From assembly GCA_020636155.1 (NCBI GenBank), contig JACJYM010000001.1, positions 1 through 64,000 on the forward strand: a DNA stretch of 64,000 bases, in the 5' to 3' direction. Shown in pieces: positions 9,126 to 19,900 of this stretch. The translations under genes were made by a program, and so were the position numbers. The stretch is from Lewinellaceae bacterium. GTDB lineage: Bacteria > Bacteroidota > Bacteroidia > Chitinophagales > Saprospiraceae. The notes under the pieces are model-generated. The model had not been told where the DNA came from and did no database searches. It saw only the letters and a program-made list of their open reading frames with translations. How positions within the stretch are numbered: the first letter of the stretch is position 1; the number at the start of each line of letters is the position of its first letter.

Positions 9126-9140
9126 TTAGACTAATTCTAA
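9126..9140. promoter_or_regulatory. Fur-like inverted repeat upstream of the iron-related operon
   Basis: TTAGA-CTAAT-TCTAA is a perfect 5-bp inverted repeat with a 5-base spacer. It sits just upstream of the expected -33 region of the minus-strand operon. It resembles TTTAGAAT/ATTCTAAA-type sites proposed for Fur in Bacteroidota. Regulation by iron is inferred from sequence and gene content. Confidence 0.35.
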
Positions 9141-9295
9141 ATTAATATAAAAATAAAATTTAGTGACCGTCAAAAAATAAAACGTATTAAGAATGATGGC
9201 CATGACTTATTATAGTTTATTGATATTCAACAATAGGTGGCTGTCTAAATTTGTCAAAATAGTTTTTTAACGATAATATTTAATATTGATGTTAA

Positions 9296-9330
9296 TTGTT
9301 TTATACATTACTAAATTATAAATATATTCG
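9296..9330 (+). promoter_or_regulatory. Probable promoter of the DUF2853 gene
   Basis: TTG at 9296-9298 and TATATTCG (one mismatch to TAnnTTTG) at 9323-9330 are 24 bases apart, slightly longer than usual. Transcription would start about 25 bases before the ATG at 9363. Confidence 0.35.
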
Positions 9331-9362
9331 CATTTTAATCACAACTAAATACTTTTTTAAAA

Positions 9363-9701
9363 ATGGGAAAATTTGATGACACAGTATCCATGTACAAAGC
9401 AGAAATGGATAAATTAGGCTTAAAATATGATGCGACACTATTTACAGCTGTAACAAAAGCATGTGGTCCTTCTATTTACTTAGCAGATGCTTCTAAAGTT
9501 TCTTCTTCTGATCAGGCAGAATTGGATAGAGTAAAAAACAACTTTTTAGTAAAAAAACTCGGACTTGCTAATGATGCAAAATTAGATGCAGGAATCAAGG
9601 CTGTAGTGGATCAATTAGGTGCCTCTAATAAAAACAAGTACAGAGCAATATTTTACTACTTGCTTACTAAGCATTTCAAAAAAGAGTCTGTTTTCAAATA
9701 A
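9363..9701 (+). CDS. DUF2853 family protein
   Basis: A 112-residue soluble protein with no signal peptide. The opening GKFDDTVSMYKAEMDKLG and the SIYLADASKVSSSDQAELDRVKNNFLV core match the DUF2853 family, a small all-helical protein found in Bacteroidota and Proteobacteria. Function is unknown. It is a single-gene unit between a promoter-like region and a strong terminator at 9710-9744. Lys content is high. Confidence 0.85.
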   Translation: MGKFDDTVSMYKAEMDKLGLKYDATLFTAVTKACGPSIYLADASKVSSSDQAELDRVKNNFLVKKLGLANDAKLDAGIKAVVDQLGASNKNKYRAIFYYLLTKHFKKESVFK

Positions 9702-9709
9702 TAAACTTT

Positions 9710-9744
9710 GGGCGGAGTCTAAATCTTCGCCCTGTTCTTTTTAT
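9710..9744 (+). terminator. Rho-independent terminator after the DUF2853 gene
   Basis: GGGCG (9710-9714) pairs with CGCCC (9728-9732), with partial extension of the stem, and a T-rich tail follows. Confidence 0.8.
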
Positions 9745-9811
9745 TCCATATTGCTATATCATCAGTAGTCATATTCCAATTTTCAAATACTGATTAAAGA
9801 TTTTTTTAATA

Positions 9812-9819
9812 TATCTTTG
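9812..9819 (+). promoter_or_regulatory. -7 element (TATCTTTG) for the TPR gene
   Basis: Exact TAnnTTTG match 52 bases upstream of the ATG at 9872. No clear TTG -33 box is visible. Confidence 0.45.
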
Positions 9820-9871
9820 TTTTTTGAAAGAAAATAAGTCTTTTTTCGTTTAAATAGGATTTAATAGGATT

Positions 9872-12800
9872 ATGCATAAACTCAACTTTTTAATTGTTTG
9901 CTTGTCATTTACTTTTCTGAGTCTTCATGGCCAGCAAAATGAAATGATTGGTAATTATATCAATAAAAAACTCAACGGAGACTTATATTTTATTGATGAT
10001 TTATATGATTTATCTTTTTATACGTACCGCAATATTGATAAAAATATCTTACCTCCAGATGAGGTCTATTTTGATGGAATCATTCAAGAAGCTACTGTAT
10101 ATAGTGATATCTCATCATTGCGAGCAATGCATCCTGATGCTGAAAGCGAATTAATCAAATACATATTAGAAAATCAAGGTAAACCTGAAGTAAAAGATGC
10201 CGCTCTAGAACTGGGTAGCTTTTATTACAATGAAAAAAGGTATCGTGAAGCCATTGATATCTACGACTATGTCAATGATGCTCAGCTCACTAATCTTGAA
10301 TTCAGCGAAAAATCCTTCAAAAAAGGCTATTGCCACTTTGTATTAAAGGAATTTGACTACGCCATTTATTCTTTATCCAAAACCTCAGAAAACAGAAATA
10401 TTTTTTTCTATCCTACTAATTATTATTTGGCCATGTCTCAATATTTTAAAAAAGATTATGACCAGGCCTTAACTAGCTTTCAGAGAATTAGCGGAAGTAC
10501 AGCCTATAAGCCCTACTTGCCTTACTATATTGCGCAGATACTCTTCGTAAAAAAACAATACGACGAACTCATCACTTATGCAGAATCAATTTTGAATGAA
10601 AAAGGTCTAAAAAATGAAACCGAAATCAGACAAATGCTGGGAAGTGCCTATTTTCAAAAAGGAAATTATGAAAAAGCACTGCCTCACCTCGAACATTTTG
10701 CACAACATAAAGATGAATTGACAGAGGCCGAATTTTTTCAACTCGGATTTACTCAGTATGTTTTAAAAAAATATGAGGAAGCTAAAGAAAACTTGCTCGA
10801 AATCAGAAATTTAGATACAGAAATGGGTCAGGTCAGTAACTATTATCTAGCTGATTGCTTCGAAAAAACAGGGGACATGGAATCGGCACGTGCTGCCTTT
10901 AGAAAGGTGAGTAATATGGATTTTATACCCGCAATGAAAGAAGAAGCGAGATTTAACTATGGTAAGATTTCCGCTCAAATGGGTATGGATCGGGAAGCCA
11001 TTAACATTCTATCCCAGATTGAAAACACCTCTCCTTATTACGAACAAGCAGAAACAATTATTAATGACGTCCTATCGAATTCTTCCGATTACTACTATAT
11101 CATGAAAACCGTTGAGTCCAGATCAAATCCAAGCCCTGCACTCAGATTAACTTACCAAAGAGCCGCCTTATATGCCGGATTGCAAGCCATCTCTGACAAT
11201 GAGAAGGATCGGGCAAGGTCTATGTTTGATAAATCATTGGAATACAATGAAGATAAAAATTATGAGGCACAAAGCTATTACTGGCTCGCAAAAATGGATC
11301 AACTCGATGGAAATTACCTAGCCAGTATTCAAAAAATTAAACAATATATCGATATCCCAACCAGTGAATCAAAAATTCCTGACGATAGTAGCGAGTTGAT
11401 GGCTCGATATACTCAGGCATACAATTATCTCTACCAAGGCGACTACGCCAGTGCAGAGTACCAATTTAAAAAGGGAATAAATTCGACCGCATCACGCAAT
11501 TTTACTCGACCAATAATCCACGAAAAAATCATACCCGACAGTTACTTGAGGTTGGCCGATTGTCAATTCAAGCTCAGAGCCTATCTCGATGCCAAAGACA
11601 ACTATCAAAAAGCCATAAAATTGGATCATTCTGAAGCCGATTACGCCATGTATCAAATGGCCACGGTTGAGGGTCTGATGAATGATCGATATTCAAAAAT
11701 TACGACCCTTGAAGAGTTGAGAGATCAATACCCTAAATCAATATACAAAGATGATGCCTTGCTTGCATTGGGTAATGTATATATGGAATTAGGAAATCAG
11801 GAAGCTGCTAAAATCAACTACACGAACCTAAGTAATATGCCGACTTCACAAAGTAACTTAGTGAATCAAGCCCATTTAAAATTGGGTTTATTGAGTTATA
11901 ATGCCGGAGATACGGATGAAGCTCTCACTCAATACAAATATGTGGTTTCTCATAGTCCGAATCCTGAAGAATTGAATGAGTCGCTAGTAGCAATTGAGGA
12001 GATTATGGTAAAGGATAAGGCTGATGCCAAAGGATATATTGATTATGTCGATAGACTTCCGGGCATGGAAATATCCTCATTTAGCAAGGACTCTATCTCA
12101 TACAATGCTGGATTTCTAAAATATAAATCTGGCGATTATAGTCAAGCAATTACAGCCTTTACGAGCTACCTTAAAGATTATAATAAAGGATTTTACCGTA
12201 TCGAAGCACACTATTATCGAGCTGAATGCAACCTCATCAATAAAAATTATAGCAAAGCATTGAAAGATTACGAGTTTGTTGTCAATGAAGGTCAAAATTC
12301 ATTCTATCCACCATCGGTAAAAAAGGCTGCACTCATAAGTTACAACCACGTTCAAGATTTTGATTTAGCTTATGTCTATTTTGATAAATATTCTGAAATT
12401 GCCACAAATGAAAGGGATCGTTATGATGCCAATCTCGGTGCAATGCAAAGTGCTTTTAGAATCGTAAAAGAAAAAGAACTCTATAAACATGCCAATGCTA
12501 TACTGCAAAACGAGTTATCCACTCAAGCTGACAAAGCTACGGCATATTATTACAAAGGGAAAATGGCTTATGCATCCAATGATTATGCCTTAGCCATAAG
12601 TTCATTTGACGATTTATCCAAAATATCCACTAACAACAATGCGACTGAGGGAAAATATATCACGGCAGAAATCCTTTATAAAGAAGGGAAATTAACCGAA
12701 GCAGAAGAGAAATGTAACAATATCACACAGACAAGCAGTAATTATCCGTTTTGGATTGCGAAAAGCTTAATTTTACTTGCGGATATAAAGACCAGTCAGA

Positions 12801-12985
12801 AGGACTTCCTTAATGCCGAAGCAGCACTAGAGGCTGTAATAGAAAACTTTACAGAAAACCCAGATTTGACGGCTGAAGCACAAAGAAAATTGGAAGATTT
12901 AAAATATAAAGTGAATGAAGAAAGCCGAGTTAAATCGTACGAAAACCAAGAAACTTTAGAATTAGACACTACCGGAAACCACTAA
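9872..12985 (+). CDS. Large TPR-repeat periplasmic protein
   Basis: 1037 residues with signal peptide MHKLNFLIVCLSFTFLSLHGQ. The mature protein is almost wholly tetratricopeptide repeats; successive A-L-x-x-F/Y helices such as YREAIDIYDYV, YEKALPHLEHF, YAMYQMATVEG and YALAISSFDDL can be read throughout. It probably serves as an envelope scaffold. A beta-barrel gene follows about 190 bases downstream; paired TPR and barrel genes are common in Bacteroidota. The stop at 12983-12985 may be premature: an open stretch in another frame (12982-13074) reads as a plausible acidic C-terminus, so a one-base indel near 12975-12985 is possible. No specific function is assignable. Confidence 0.85.
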   Translation: MHKLNFLIVCLSFTFLSLHGQQNEMIGNYINKKLNGDLYFIDDLYDLSFYTYRNIDKNILPPDEVYFDGIIQEATVYSDISSLRAMHPDAESELIKYILENQGKPEVKDAALELGSFYYNEKRYREAIDIYDYVNDAQLTNLEFSEKSFKKGYCHFVLKEFDYAIYSLSKTSENRNIFFYPTNYYLAMSQYFKKDYDQALTSFQRISGSTAYKPYLPYYIAQILFVKKQYDELITYAESILNEKGLKNETEIRQMLGSAYFQKGNYEKALPHLEHFAQHKDELTEAEFFQLGFTQYVLKKYEEAKENLLEIRNLDTEMGQVSNYYLADCFEKTGDMESARAAFRKVSNMDFIPAMKEEARFNYGKISAQMGMDREAINILSQIENTSPYYEQAETIINDVLSNSSDYYYIMKTVESRSNPSPALRLTYQRAALYAGLQAISDNEKDRARSMFDKSLEYNEDKNYEAQSYYWLAKMDQLDGNYLASIQKIKQYIDIPTSESKIPDDSSELMARYTQAYNYLYQGDYASAEYQFKKGINSTASRNFTRPIIHEKIIPDSYLRLADCQFKLRAYLDAKDNYQKAIKLDHSEADYAMYQMATVEGLMNDRYSKITTLEELRDQYPKSIYKDDALLALGNVYMELGNQEAAKINYTNLSNMPTSQSNLVNQAHLKLGLLSYNAGDTDEALTQYKYVVSHSPNPEELNESLVAIEEIMVKDKADAKGYIDYVDRLPGMEISSFSKDSISYNAGFLKYKSGDYSQAITAFTSYLKDYNKGFYRIEAHYYRAECNLINKNYSKALKDYEFVVNEGQNSFYPPSVKKAALISYNHVQDFDLAYVYFDKYSEIATNERDRYDANLGAMQSAFRIVKEKELYKHANAILQNELSTQADKATAYYYKGKMAYASNDYALAISSFDDLSKISTNNNATEGKYITAEILYKEGKLTEAEEKCNNITQTSSNYPFWIAKSLILLADIKTSQKDFLNAEAALEAVIENFTENPDLTAEAQRKLEDLKYKVNEESRVKSYENQETLELDTTGNH

Positions 12986-13074
12986 ATCAAAACGAAATCG
13001 AGCCTGAATTGGATTCTTATTGGAACCAAAAGAATGATTATTCCAAAATAGATGAGATTTTCAATGAATTATAA
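12982..13074 (+). pseudogene. Possible out-of-frame C-terminus of the TPR protein
   Basis: In the frame shifted relative to the TPR gene, 30 codons run to a TAA at 13072-13074. They read LNQNEIEPELDSY, then W-N-Q-K-N-D-Y and IDEIFNEL, an acidic, Asn/Gln-rich composition like the TPR protein's own tail. It has no start codon of its own. It may be the true end of the TPR protein after an indel, or chance open sequence. Confidence 0.35.
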
Positions 13075-13174
13075 ATGATAAAAGACGAAACATGACCATA
13101 TCTAAGATACATATCATACGGGTGGTATTATTAATCAGGATGGTTGATTTCTAACAAACAAACAATTTTAAATA

Positions 13175-14833
13175 GTGAGACATATAATATTATCCATTTT
13201 TATTCTTCCTTTCTACTTAGGATTAAATGCTCAGGAATTAGCGACCGAAAAAGCGACTGATACCATTCCTGAAGGAATCAGCGTCGATGAAGTACAAGTT
13301 GTTAAAGCATTTGAAGCCAATCTTAAAAAAGCAAGAAATTATGATGTAAAACCAGAAATACCAACCATTCCTGTTACACATCCTAATTATAAATACAAGT
13401 TGACACTTACGCCAATAAAAATCGATTACCCAGAGCCTCAGTTGCGTCCACTTGCAATGAAACCGGATGATCCATTTGATGTCAATCGTTTTTATGCAAA
13501 GCTGGGATATGGAACCATTCAAAACCCATGGGTTGACATTTCATATTCAGATGTTCAAAAAGAAAGTCATTATTTCGGAATAGGAGCTCATTACGATGCA
13601 GCCGATCAATCGAAGAAATATCTTTATAAAAAACATCAAAATCTGGGATTAGGACTATCGGGAGGACTTATGGCATTAGGGGAAAATATGTTGTATCTCG
13701 ATATGGGAGTAGAACAGAAAAAGAGATTTTACTATCAAGGGCCTAGCTGGCAAGATTCCATTTTTTCGGAAGAGTCGAGTAAAAGAAATATCAATGCGTT
13801 TAACCTAAATCTGGGATTAAAAAACAATTCAAAAGAAATGCTGCAAACCTCTTATGCCCTAAACTTGAGCTTTAATAAAACCAAGGCGAGTAATCCTGAA
13901 ATTTCAGGAACGACGATTGGATTAGCAGGAGAGCTTAATCACGGAATTAATAGAAATTTGCAACTTGGTATCGATATTAATGCAGGTTTTGAGGAGAGCA
14001 ATTTTGGTCGTACTACCGATGATTTGTTTTCCTTTGATATCACTCCAAATATAGTCTTCACAAATAAGAAAATAAATATATCAGGCGGTGTTTTTATTGC
14101 AAAAGATTCCGATAAAAGTAAAATTTTTCCTAAAATCAATGGCTTGGTAAATTTAAAAAATGGCTTAGTCAATATAATATTTGGAACAGATGCAAAACGT
14201 CATTCCAATAATATATCCAATCTCCTTAAATCAAATCCTTGGGTAGGAAGTTCAAGTGATTCGCTCTATAACAATTATACAGAAGACATCTATACCGGAT
14301 TTAGGGGAGCCAATTCTTATCTACAATATGAACTAAGAATGGGGTTCAAGAAAATTACAAACTATTATTATTTTATCAATGATCCTAATGATTTTAGACA
14401 ATTCAGTTTATTACATGAACCCAAATTGAGATCTAATTATTTTGACGTTTACGTTGATATTGCCCTGACGGACGTAATTCATGTTGGCGGAAATTTGGAC
14501 TTAAATTTCATGAAAAGCACCATAGTTGACAAGCCACTTCACATTTCTGAGAATCACCTAACCACATTTGCCCTCATTAAATTGTACAACGAAAAACTCC
14601 TAATCAAACCGTTTTTTATTGTTAAAACAGCACCATATTACAGAGACTTGCTTGGTAATATTTTGCAAAATAGACGACAAGCAGAGTTGAATATAGAACT
14701 GAACTATAACTTTAGTGAAAACTTTGGCGTCAACTTAAGTGCAATGAATATTCTAGACAAAGATTATGAGGATTATTATAATTATTCAAATTATGGAATA
14801 AATTTTGCAGGGGGACTTATGGTGAAGTTTTAG
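13175..14833 (+). CDS. TonB-receptor-like outer-membrane beta-barrel protein
   Basis: 552 residues with signal peptide MRHIILSIFILPFYLGLNAQ and a GTG start. A Pro-rich N-terminal segment (DEVQVVKAFEANLKKA, PEIPTIPVTHPNYKYKL) precedes about 450 residues of amphipathic barrel strands. The end, YGINFAGGLMVKF, is a terminal aromatic strand as expected for BAM-dependent insertion. There is no plug domain. It resembles the barrel proteins that follow large TPR proteins in Bacteroidota. A transport substrate cannot be named. Confidence 0.78.
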   Translation: MRHIILSIFILPFYLGLNAQELATEKATDTIPEGISVDEVQVVKAFEANLKKARNYDVKPEIPTIPVTHPNYKYKLTLTPIKIDYPEPQLRPLAMKPDDPFDVNRFYAKLGYGTIQNPWVDISYSDVQKESHYFGIGAHYDAADQSKKYLYKKHQNLGLGLSGGLMALGENMLYLDMGVEQKKRFYYQGPSWQDSIFSEESSKRNINAFNLNLGLKNNSKEMLQTSYALNLSFNKTKASNPEISGTTIGLAGELNHGINRNLQLGIDINAGFEESNFGRTTDDLFSFDITPNIVFTNKKINISGGVFIAKDSDKSKIFPKINGLVNLKNGLVNIIFGTDAKRHSNNISNLLKSNPWVGSSSDSLYNNYTEDIYTGFRGANSYLQYELRMGFKKITNYYYFINDPNDFRQFSLLHEPKLRSNYFDVYVDIALTDVIHVGGNLDLNFMKSTIVDKPLHISENHLTTFALIKLYNEKLLIKPFFIVKTAPYYRDLLGNILQNRRQAELNIELNYNFSENFGVNLSAMNILDKDYEDYYNYSNYGINFAGGLMVKF

Positions 14834-14902
14834 TTAATAAAATTAATCCTCTCACTATTGTAGAAAACGATAAGAAAGTAATTACTATTTTAAAGAATCT
14901 AA

Positions 14903-15484
14903 TTGGGAAAAGAACTGCAGAATATTGTTGAATTTGAGTCACTGTTTAAGGAATACTTTAATCCATTAGTAAACTTCGTAAACAGCAGGTTGAATAATTG
15001 GGAGAATAGCAAAGAGGTGGTGCAAATGACTTTCTATAAATTATGGAATAATAGAAATAAGATAGAGGTGCATACAGATATTAAATCTTATTTATTTCAG
15101 GCAACAAGAAATTCGATGATTGACTTCATACGTCGTGAGAAGAAATTTGTCGAAGTCGAGGTATTAGAAACAGTACCAGATGAGGAAGTACGCAATGAAA
15201 TGGATCCCTATTTAATTAGAAATGCGATATTTAAAGCAATGGAAGTATTAAAGCCCAAAACGAAGAAAATTTTTGAACTAAGTAAGTTTGAAGGGCTTAC
15301 ATATAATGAAATTGCAAATACGATGGACATTTCCAAAAGGTCTGTAGAAGATCACATGGCAAAAGCTATGATACAACTCAGAAAAGAACTTGAGAAAAAT
15401 GATATCATTTTTTCTCTAAATATTGTGGTTATGCTTTTCTCTATCGTCTATGTGTTGTATCTTATTTTAGAGAAGATATTATAA
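14903..15484 (+). CDS. ECF-type RNA polymerase sigma factor with C-terminal membrane helix
   Basis: 193 residues from a TTG start. Region 2 is FKEYFNPLVNFVNSRLN through IKSYLFQATRNSMIDFIRR, region 4 is KTKKIFELSKFEGLTYNEIA plus the helix-turn-helix ISKRSVEDHMAKAMIQLRKEL. After region 4 a hydrophobic segment (IVVMLFSIVYVLYLILEKIL) could be a transmembrane anchor, which would tie the sigma factor to the inner membrane. A FecR-like anti-sigma gene follows after 34 bases, the usual Bacteroidota pairing, but no SusC/D or TonB receptor is encoded next to it, so the regulon is not evident. Confidence 0.88.
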   Translation: MGKELQNIVEFESLFKEYFNPLVNFVNSRLNNWENSKEVVQMTFYKLWNNRNKIEVHTDIKSYLFQATRNSMIDFIRREKKFVEVEVLETVPDEEVRNEMDPYLIRNAIFKAMEVLKPKTKKIFELSKFEGLTYNEIANTMDISKRSVEDHMAKAMIQLRKELEKNDIIFSLNIVVMLFSIVYVLYLILEKIL

Positions 15485-15518
15485 AAGTTTAAATACAAAA
15501 TTAACATAACAAAAATCA

Positions 15519-16391
15519 TTGTCAAATTTAAAAATCATATTAACTGATAAAAAAGGTCTTCAAGATTTTCAAACTTTTGACGTAAACGCAGAATGGCAAT
15601 CTTTTACAGAAAAAGTGAAATCAGAATATGGTTTAGACTTAGCCAAGGAAAAAAGAAATTACACATTTAAGCAAATATTATTCTATGCTTTGATTTTATT
15701 TTTCATTGGCGGATTGGGATATGTAGTTTTTGAAAAAACAAGCACTCCACCTAGCCAGTTTCAATATGCTCAAACCCTTGATAAGCGAGATACGATTTAT
15801 ATGGCAGATGGAAGTCAAATATACTTAGAACCATATTCATCCTTAAAATATCCGGTTGATATTAAGAATATGAATGCAAGAAACTTGACGTTATCAGGTG
15901 ATGCAAAATTTGATGTTGCCCGAGATGTCAATAGGCCTTTTAAAGTTGTAAATGATAAAATTTTTATACAAGTATTAGGAACGGTATTTAATATTGAAAA
16001 TACAGAAGAAGGTACTAAAATTGAAAACGAAGAGGGCTCCGTAAAAATAGCAGAAGTGAGTAATGAAGATAATTTTAAAGTCCTTGAAAAAGGTGACATA
16101 TTCACTTATAAGGATGGAAAATTTGAACAAGTTTTACCTCCTGCGCCGGAAGCACCTGTGATAAATCATACGAAAACTTACACTTTATATAACGTATACG
16201 AGCATCTTTATAGAGTTTCAAATGGCAAAATCGTTCTTAGCGATGTCAAAAAAGTAAATGGTAGAGCTTTGGTTTACATAGACTTAACACAAGATAACAA
16301 GACGATACTTGATGTTCTTAGAAGAAAACATTTGATTTCTTACGAAAGAGGCGACTGTAATGGTTGTTACGTAATCTACGGACCCAAATAA
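15519..16391 (+). CDS. FecR-like anti-sigma factor
   Basis: 290 residues with a TTG start. A cytoplasmic N-terminus of about 55 residues would bind the sigma factor, followed by one transmembrane helix (ILFYALILFFIGGLGYVVF). The periplasmic FecR domain includes RDTIYMADGSQIYLEPYSSL, GDAKFDVARD, FKVVNDKIFIQVLGT and FNI. The C-terminal part (KIVLSDVKKVNGRALVYIDL, ILDVLRRKHLISYERGD) resembles the DUF4974/STN-like domain. It should control the ECF sigma factor directly upstream. A CNGC pair near the end is unusual. Confidence 0.85.
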   Translation: MSNLKIILTDKKGLQDFQTFDVNAEWQSFTEKVKSEYGLDLAKEKRNYTFKQILFYALILFFIGGLGYVVFEKTSTPPSQFQYAQTLDKRDTIYMADGSQIYLEPYSSLKYPVDIKNMNARNLTLSGDAKFDVARDVNRPFKVVNDKIFIQVLGTVFNIENTEEGTKIENEEGSVKIAEVSNEDNFKVLEKGDIFTYKDGKFEQVLPPAPEAPVINHTKTYTLYNVYEHLYRVSNGKIVLSDVKKVNGRALVYIDLTQDNKTILDVLRRKHLISYERGDCNGCYVIYGPK

Positions 16392-16415
16392 AATATTTAC
16401 TTTATCTTTTGCTGG

Positions 16416-16832
16416 CTACCATTGAATGGTATAATTGTACGAATTAGATTTATCTGAATCGCTTGCAATTTCGTAATGTATTTTTTGAGTTTCTTGGGGT
16501 TTGGGTAATTTAAATTGAACGCGGATGGTCTTATTAAAACTCACTTTTAATTTACGTGGAGTTTTCGGAACTTTAAATTTGAGTAATTTTACGACTCTCA
16601 TTGCTTCTTCATCACATCCAAATCCTATTCCAGATACGACCCCCACACTTTTAACACTACCTAAATAATCAACCTCATATTTCAAATGAACGACCCCTTC
16701 TACTCTATTTTCAAAAGCCTCTTTAGGATATTTTAATGAGCTATAAATAAAGGATTGCATGGCTTTAGAACCCCCTTCGTAATAGGGTTTTTTGATAAAT
16801 TTTTTGTCGACATCGCTTTTATTGCTGCTCAT
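16416..16832 (-). CDS. TonB C-terminal domain protein without membrane anchor
   Basis: 138 residues. The core GGSKAMQSFIYSSLKYPKEA and EGVVHLKYEVDYLGSVKS, with CDEEAMRVVKLLKF, matches the TonB_C fold that docks TonB boxes. It lacks an N-terminal signal or transmembrane segment and the Pro-rich linker of a full TonB, so it is either cytosolic, exported in another way, or a truncated energy transducer. It is convergent with the FecR-like gene with only 24 bases between stops and no visible terminator. Confidence 0.78.
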   Translation of the reverse strand: MSSNKSDVDKKFIKKPYYEGGSKAMQSFIYSSLKYPKEAFENRVEGVVHLKYEVDYLGSVKSVGVVSGIGFGCDEEAMRVVKLLKFKVPKTPRKLKVSFNKTIRVQFKLPKPQETQKIHYEIASDSDKSNSYNYTIQW

Positions 16833-16996
16833 GGATAAGACACTGTTATGGAAACGAAAGTAAGAATTTTAGTTCAAATGAATGAAGTGGTTCCCTTCTT
16901 TTCGAATCAATAGAAATTTCAATTTTCAAAATATGCCTGACTCCTCACCACTCACACAAAAACCAAGCTTTGGGTACAACAATGATTTCTTGAATA

Positions 16997-19900
16997 TCAC
17001 TTAGTCGAAAAGGTTTCAATTAAATCGGCATATACTTCATTTTGTTTAAGTACATTTTCATTACCAATCATAAATATTGCTTCTTGTGCTCTAGTGATGG
17101 CAACATTTAACTTCCTGTCGGTACCATCTTCAGACAAAGATACAATGCTTTTTATTTGATTTAACTTGTTAGTACATAATGACAAAATGATAATTTTTCT
17201 TGCACTCCCTTGATATCTCTCTACGGTATCAATAGTCAGGTTATCTAAGTTTTGAGATATATTTTTCGCATTTATGGCATTTCGTATGCATGAAATTTGT
17301 GCCCTATATAGTGTAATCACACCGATATCTGACACGTTGGTTACATAGCCACTTTTGATTAATTTTTCAATAATATCAGCCACCGCAGCAGCTTCCCACT
17401 GATTGGTCTTCCAGTTAAGTCCCGTTTCTATGTCCGTAGGTATATAAACAGTACGAGAGGAATATGGAAAATTTTCTTCATGTGGCGCAGACAACCTTTT
17501 TATTTTATCAATAATCCGAAGTTTACCATCATAAAAATGCTGGTTAACTAATTCCATAATATCAACGTGCATCCTTCCTTGGTGGGTAAGTTGCCCGTGA
17601 TTATTTACATTATTAACCGCTAACAATCTCGTATATAGCCTTTCAAAAAGTGAAGTCGCTCCTGATGTGATACCTATTTCGTTGAGAACTTCGGCATTGA
17701 TTGAAGCTTTTTCAGGGCTTTGTGTGACGACTGCCGGCAATTGCTTGTGATCTCCTATCAGTACGAACTTTTTAATCTTAGAAATCAGCCCACAAAGCAT
17801 GGGCTCAAGAATCTGTGAGGCCTCATCTACTATACCAATCTCAAAATTTTTGAGTTCGAAAATCTCAGGTTTACCTAGCAAGCTTGAAAGCGTGCCTACA
17901 ATTATTTTGGCATCATCAATGGTCTTTACCAAATCAGATCGTTTGTTAATAAAAGATATTTTCTCATTAAGCAAAATTTCTCTGTGGCTTGCTGATGTAC
18001 TATACTGTGACCCAATTCTGATAGTTTTTTTATAGGCTTCTTTTGACACACTAGCTATGGCATCACATAATTCATCCACAGCACGATTAGTATAGGCAGT
18101 GAGCAATATATCTTGACCATTTTCAAGGTAATATTTTACTAACTGCCTAACCATAACACTGGTCTTTCCCGTGCCGGGGGGTCCCCAAAGTAGGTAGTAA
18201 TCGTTGGCATTGATGATTTGTGAAAGAATGATATTCTGCTCTTCTGTGAGTTTTGGCTCGTGCAATATCTCAATCGATTGATTGGATGCTCTTGGCAATT
18301 CCATGCCAAGAATCAAATCTCTTTTGGTTTTAGGGGCTGTCAGAAATTCATAAAGATTTCTGTACATGGTATTAAAACTACTATCAAATGAATCCGCCTC
18401 AATGATCCAAGTTTTTTCCGAATTGAATATGTCGAGATTGATTTGCCTATTCCGGAGTCTGATTTTTACACTTTGGGTATCAATACTGATAATAGCTCCT
18501 TTGATCAGGTTGCCATTATCAGGTGCTCTATTCTTATAAATATCAGGATACAATGCGACCACGTCCCCTTCTCTAAAATTGGCAGAAATACTAGTCTCGG
18601 TTGTTCTGTTAAGTATGACTATCGGATCATCATGATTAATTTCATTAGAAGATATTTCCAAAGCCCTCAACACGGTGTATCGTTCCTCTTTTTCTGAATA
18701 GCTTAACTGCCAGAGACCCGCATTCCCGGGATTTGCATAAATTCCTTGTTCTCCTATCTTTGTTTCAGTAAATTCTCTTGCAACAAAACTAGAGAAAGAT
18801 ATAAAATACGCCAAGCTAATTGAATCTGCACTGGCCATGATTTTATAAAAATCAGTCAAATCCCGCTTTAAAAAACCAAATAATTGAGGGAAATTATCCG
18901 GTTTTAGTAAAGATAATAGTTCCGATAAATGGCTCTCATCCGTCATTAGATATTCAACCATAATTAAATCATTTCTCAATCTCATGGCTTCATTTTGTTG
19001 AGACTTGACAATCGGTGCATGACGAAGTGCAGAATCACTCAACGACGAATATAAAATGAAAGTGTTGATTTTTACCGTAGAAAAAGAGCATGACCTCACC
19101 ATCATTTCATACAAAAGAGACTGAGTGTAATGAGCCGGGTTGATTCCATACACATTCGAATTATAGGGTTTTCCACTTTTGAGCTCGACTATGGCTAAGT
19201 CCCCTTCTTTTTTATCGTTTTTAAAAATATCCAATCTTCCTTGAATTCCGTAATCACGACTATAAAATGAAGGTTCTAAGTATAAATTGTTAGCATCAAA
19301 ACCTAATTGAACAAATTGGTCTTTGACTACATTTTGCAAATTAAAAAAATGTATTTTCAGAAGACTAATCATGCCTCCAATTTCCTCATCTGTAAAACTT
19401 ACCAGCGACATTGCTTCACGTTGGAAAAGAGTTTTTAAGAAATCTTGAAATAATAGCTCCGGGTCACGAATCAGGTCATCCATCATATAATTGGCAATGT
19501 TTCCAATCAATAATGGCATACTTGAAGAACGCGGTCTGTATTTAGACAATAGATAAAGCAGTCCCAAGCCACTCTTTTCTGAACTCAAAGACGCTATGGC
19601 CGTCACATCAATCAAAAAATCAGGATTTACAATTATAGCCCGAGGAATACATTCATCATTTCCAAGGATGTCACAATCAATAAAATTAACGGCGATTGGA
19701 AGAACCCCGTATTTTACTAGATTTTCAATGTTTTTGGTATATAAATCATTTTTGCCAGAAACGTCATATATCACTGTCCCCTTGACGCCATCTTCATCCA
19801 TCGATTCATACTCTATTCTCTTATTATCGGTATCAATAGAAGTGACATAAGCCTTAATAATATGCTTAAAATGAAGAACCTCTCTTGCTTCCTCCTCTCT

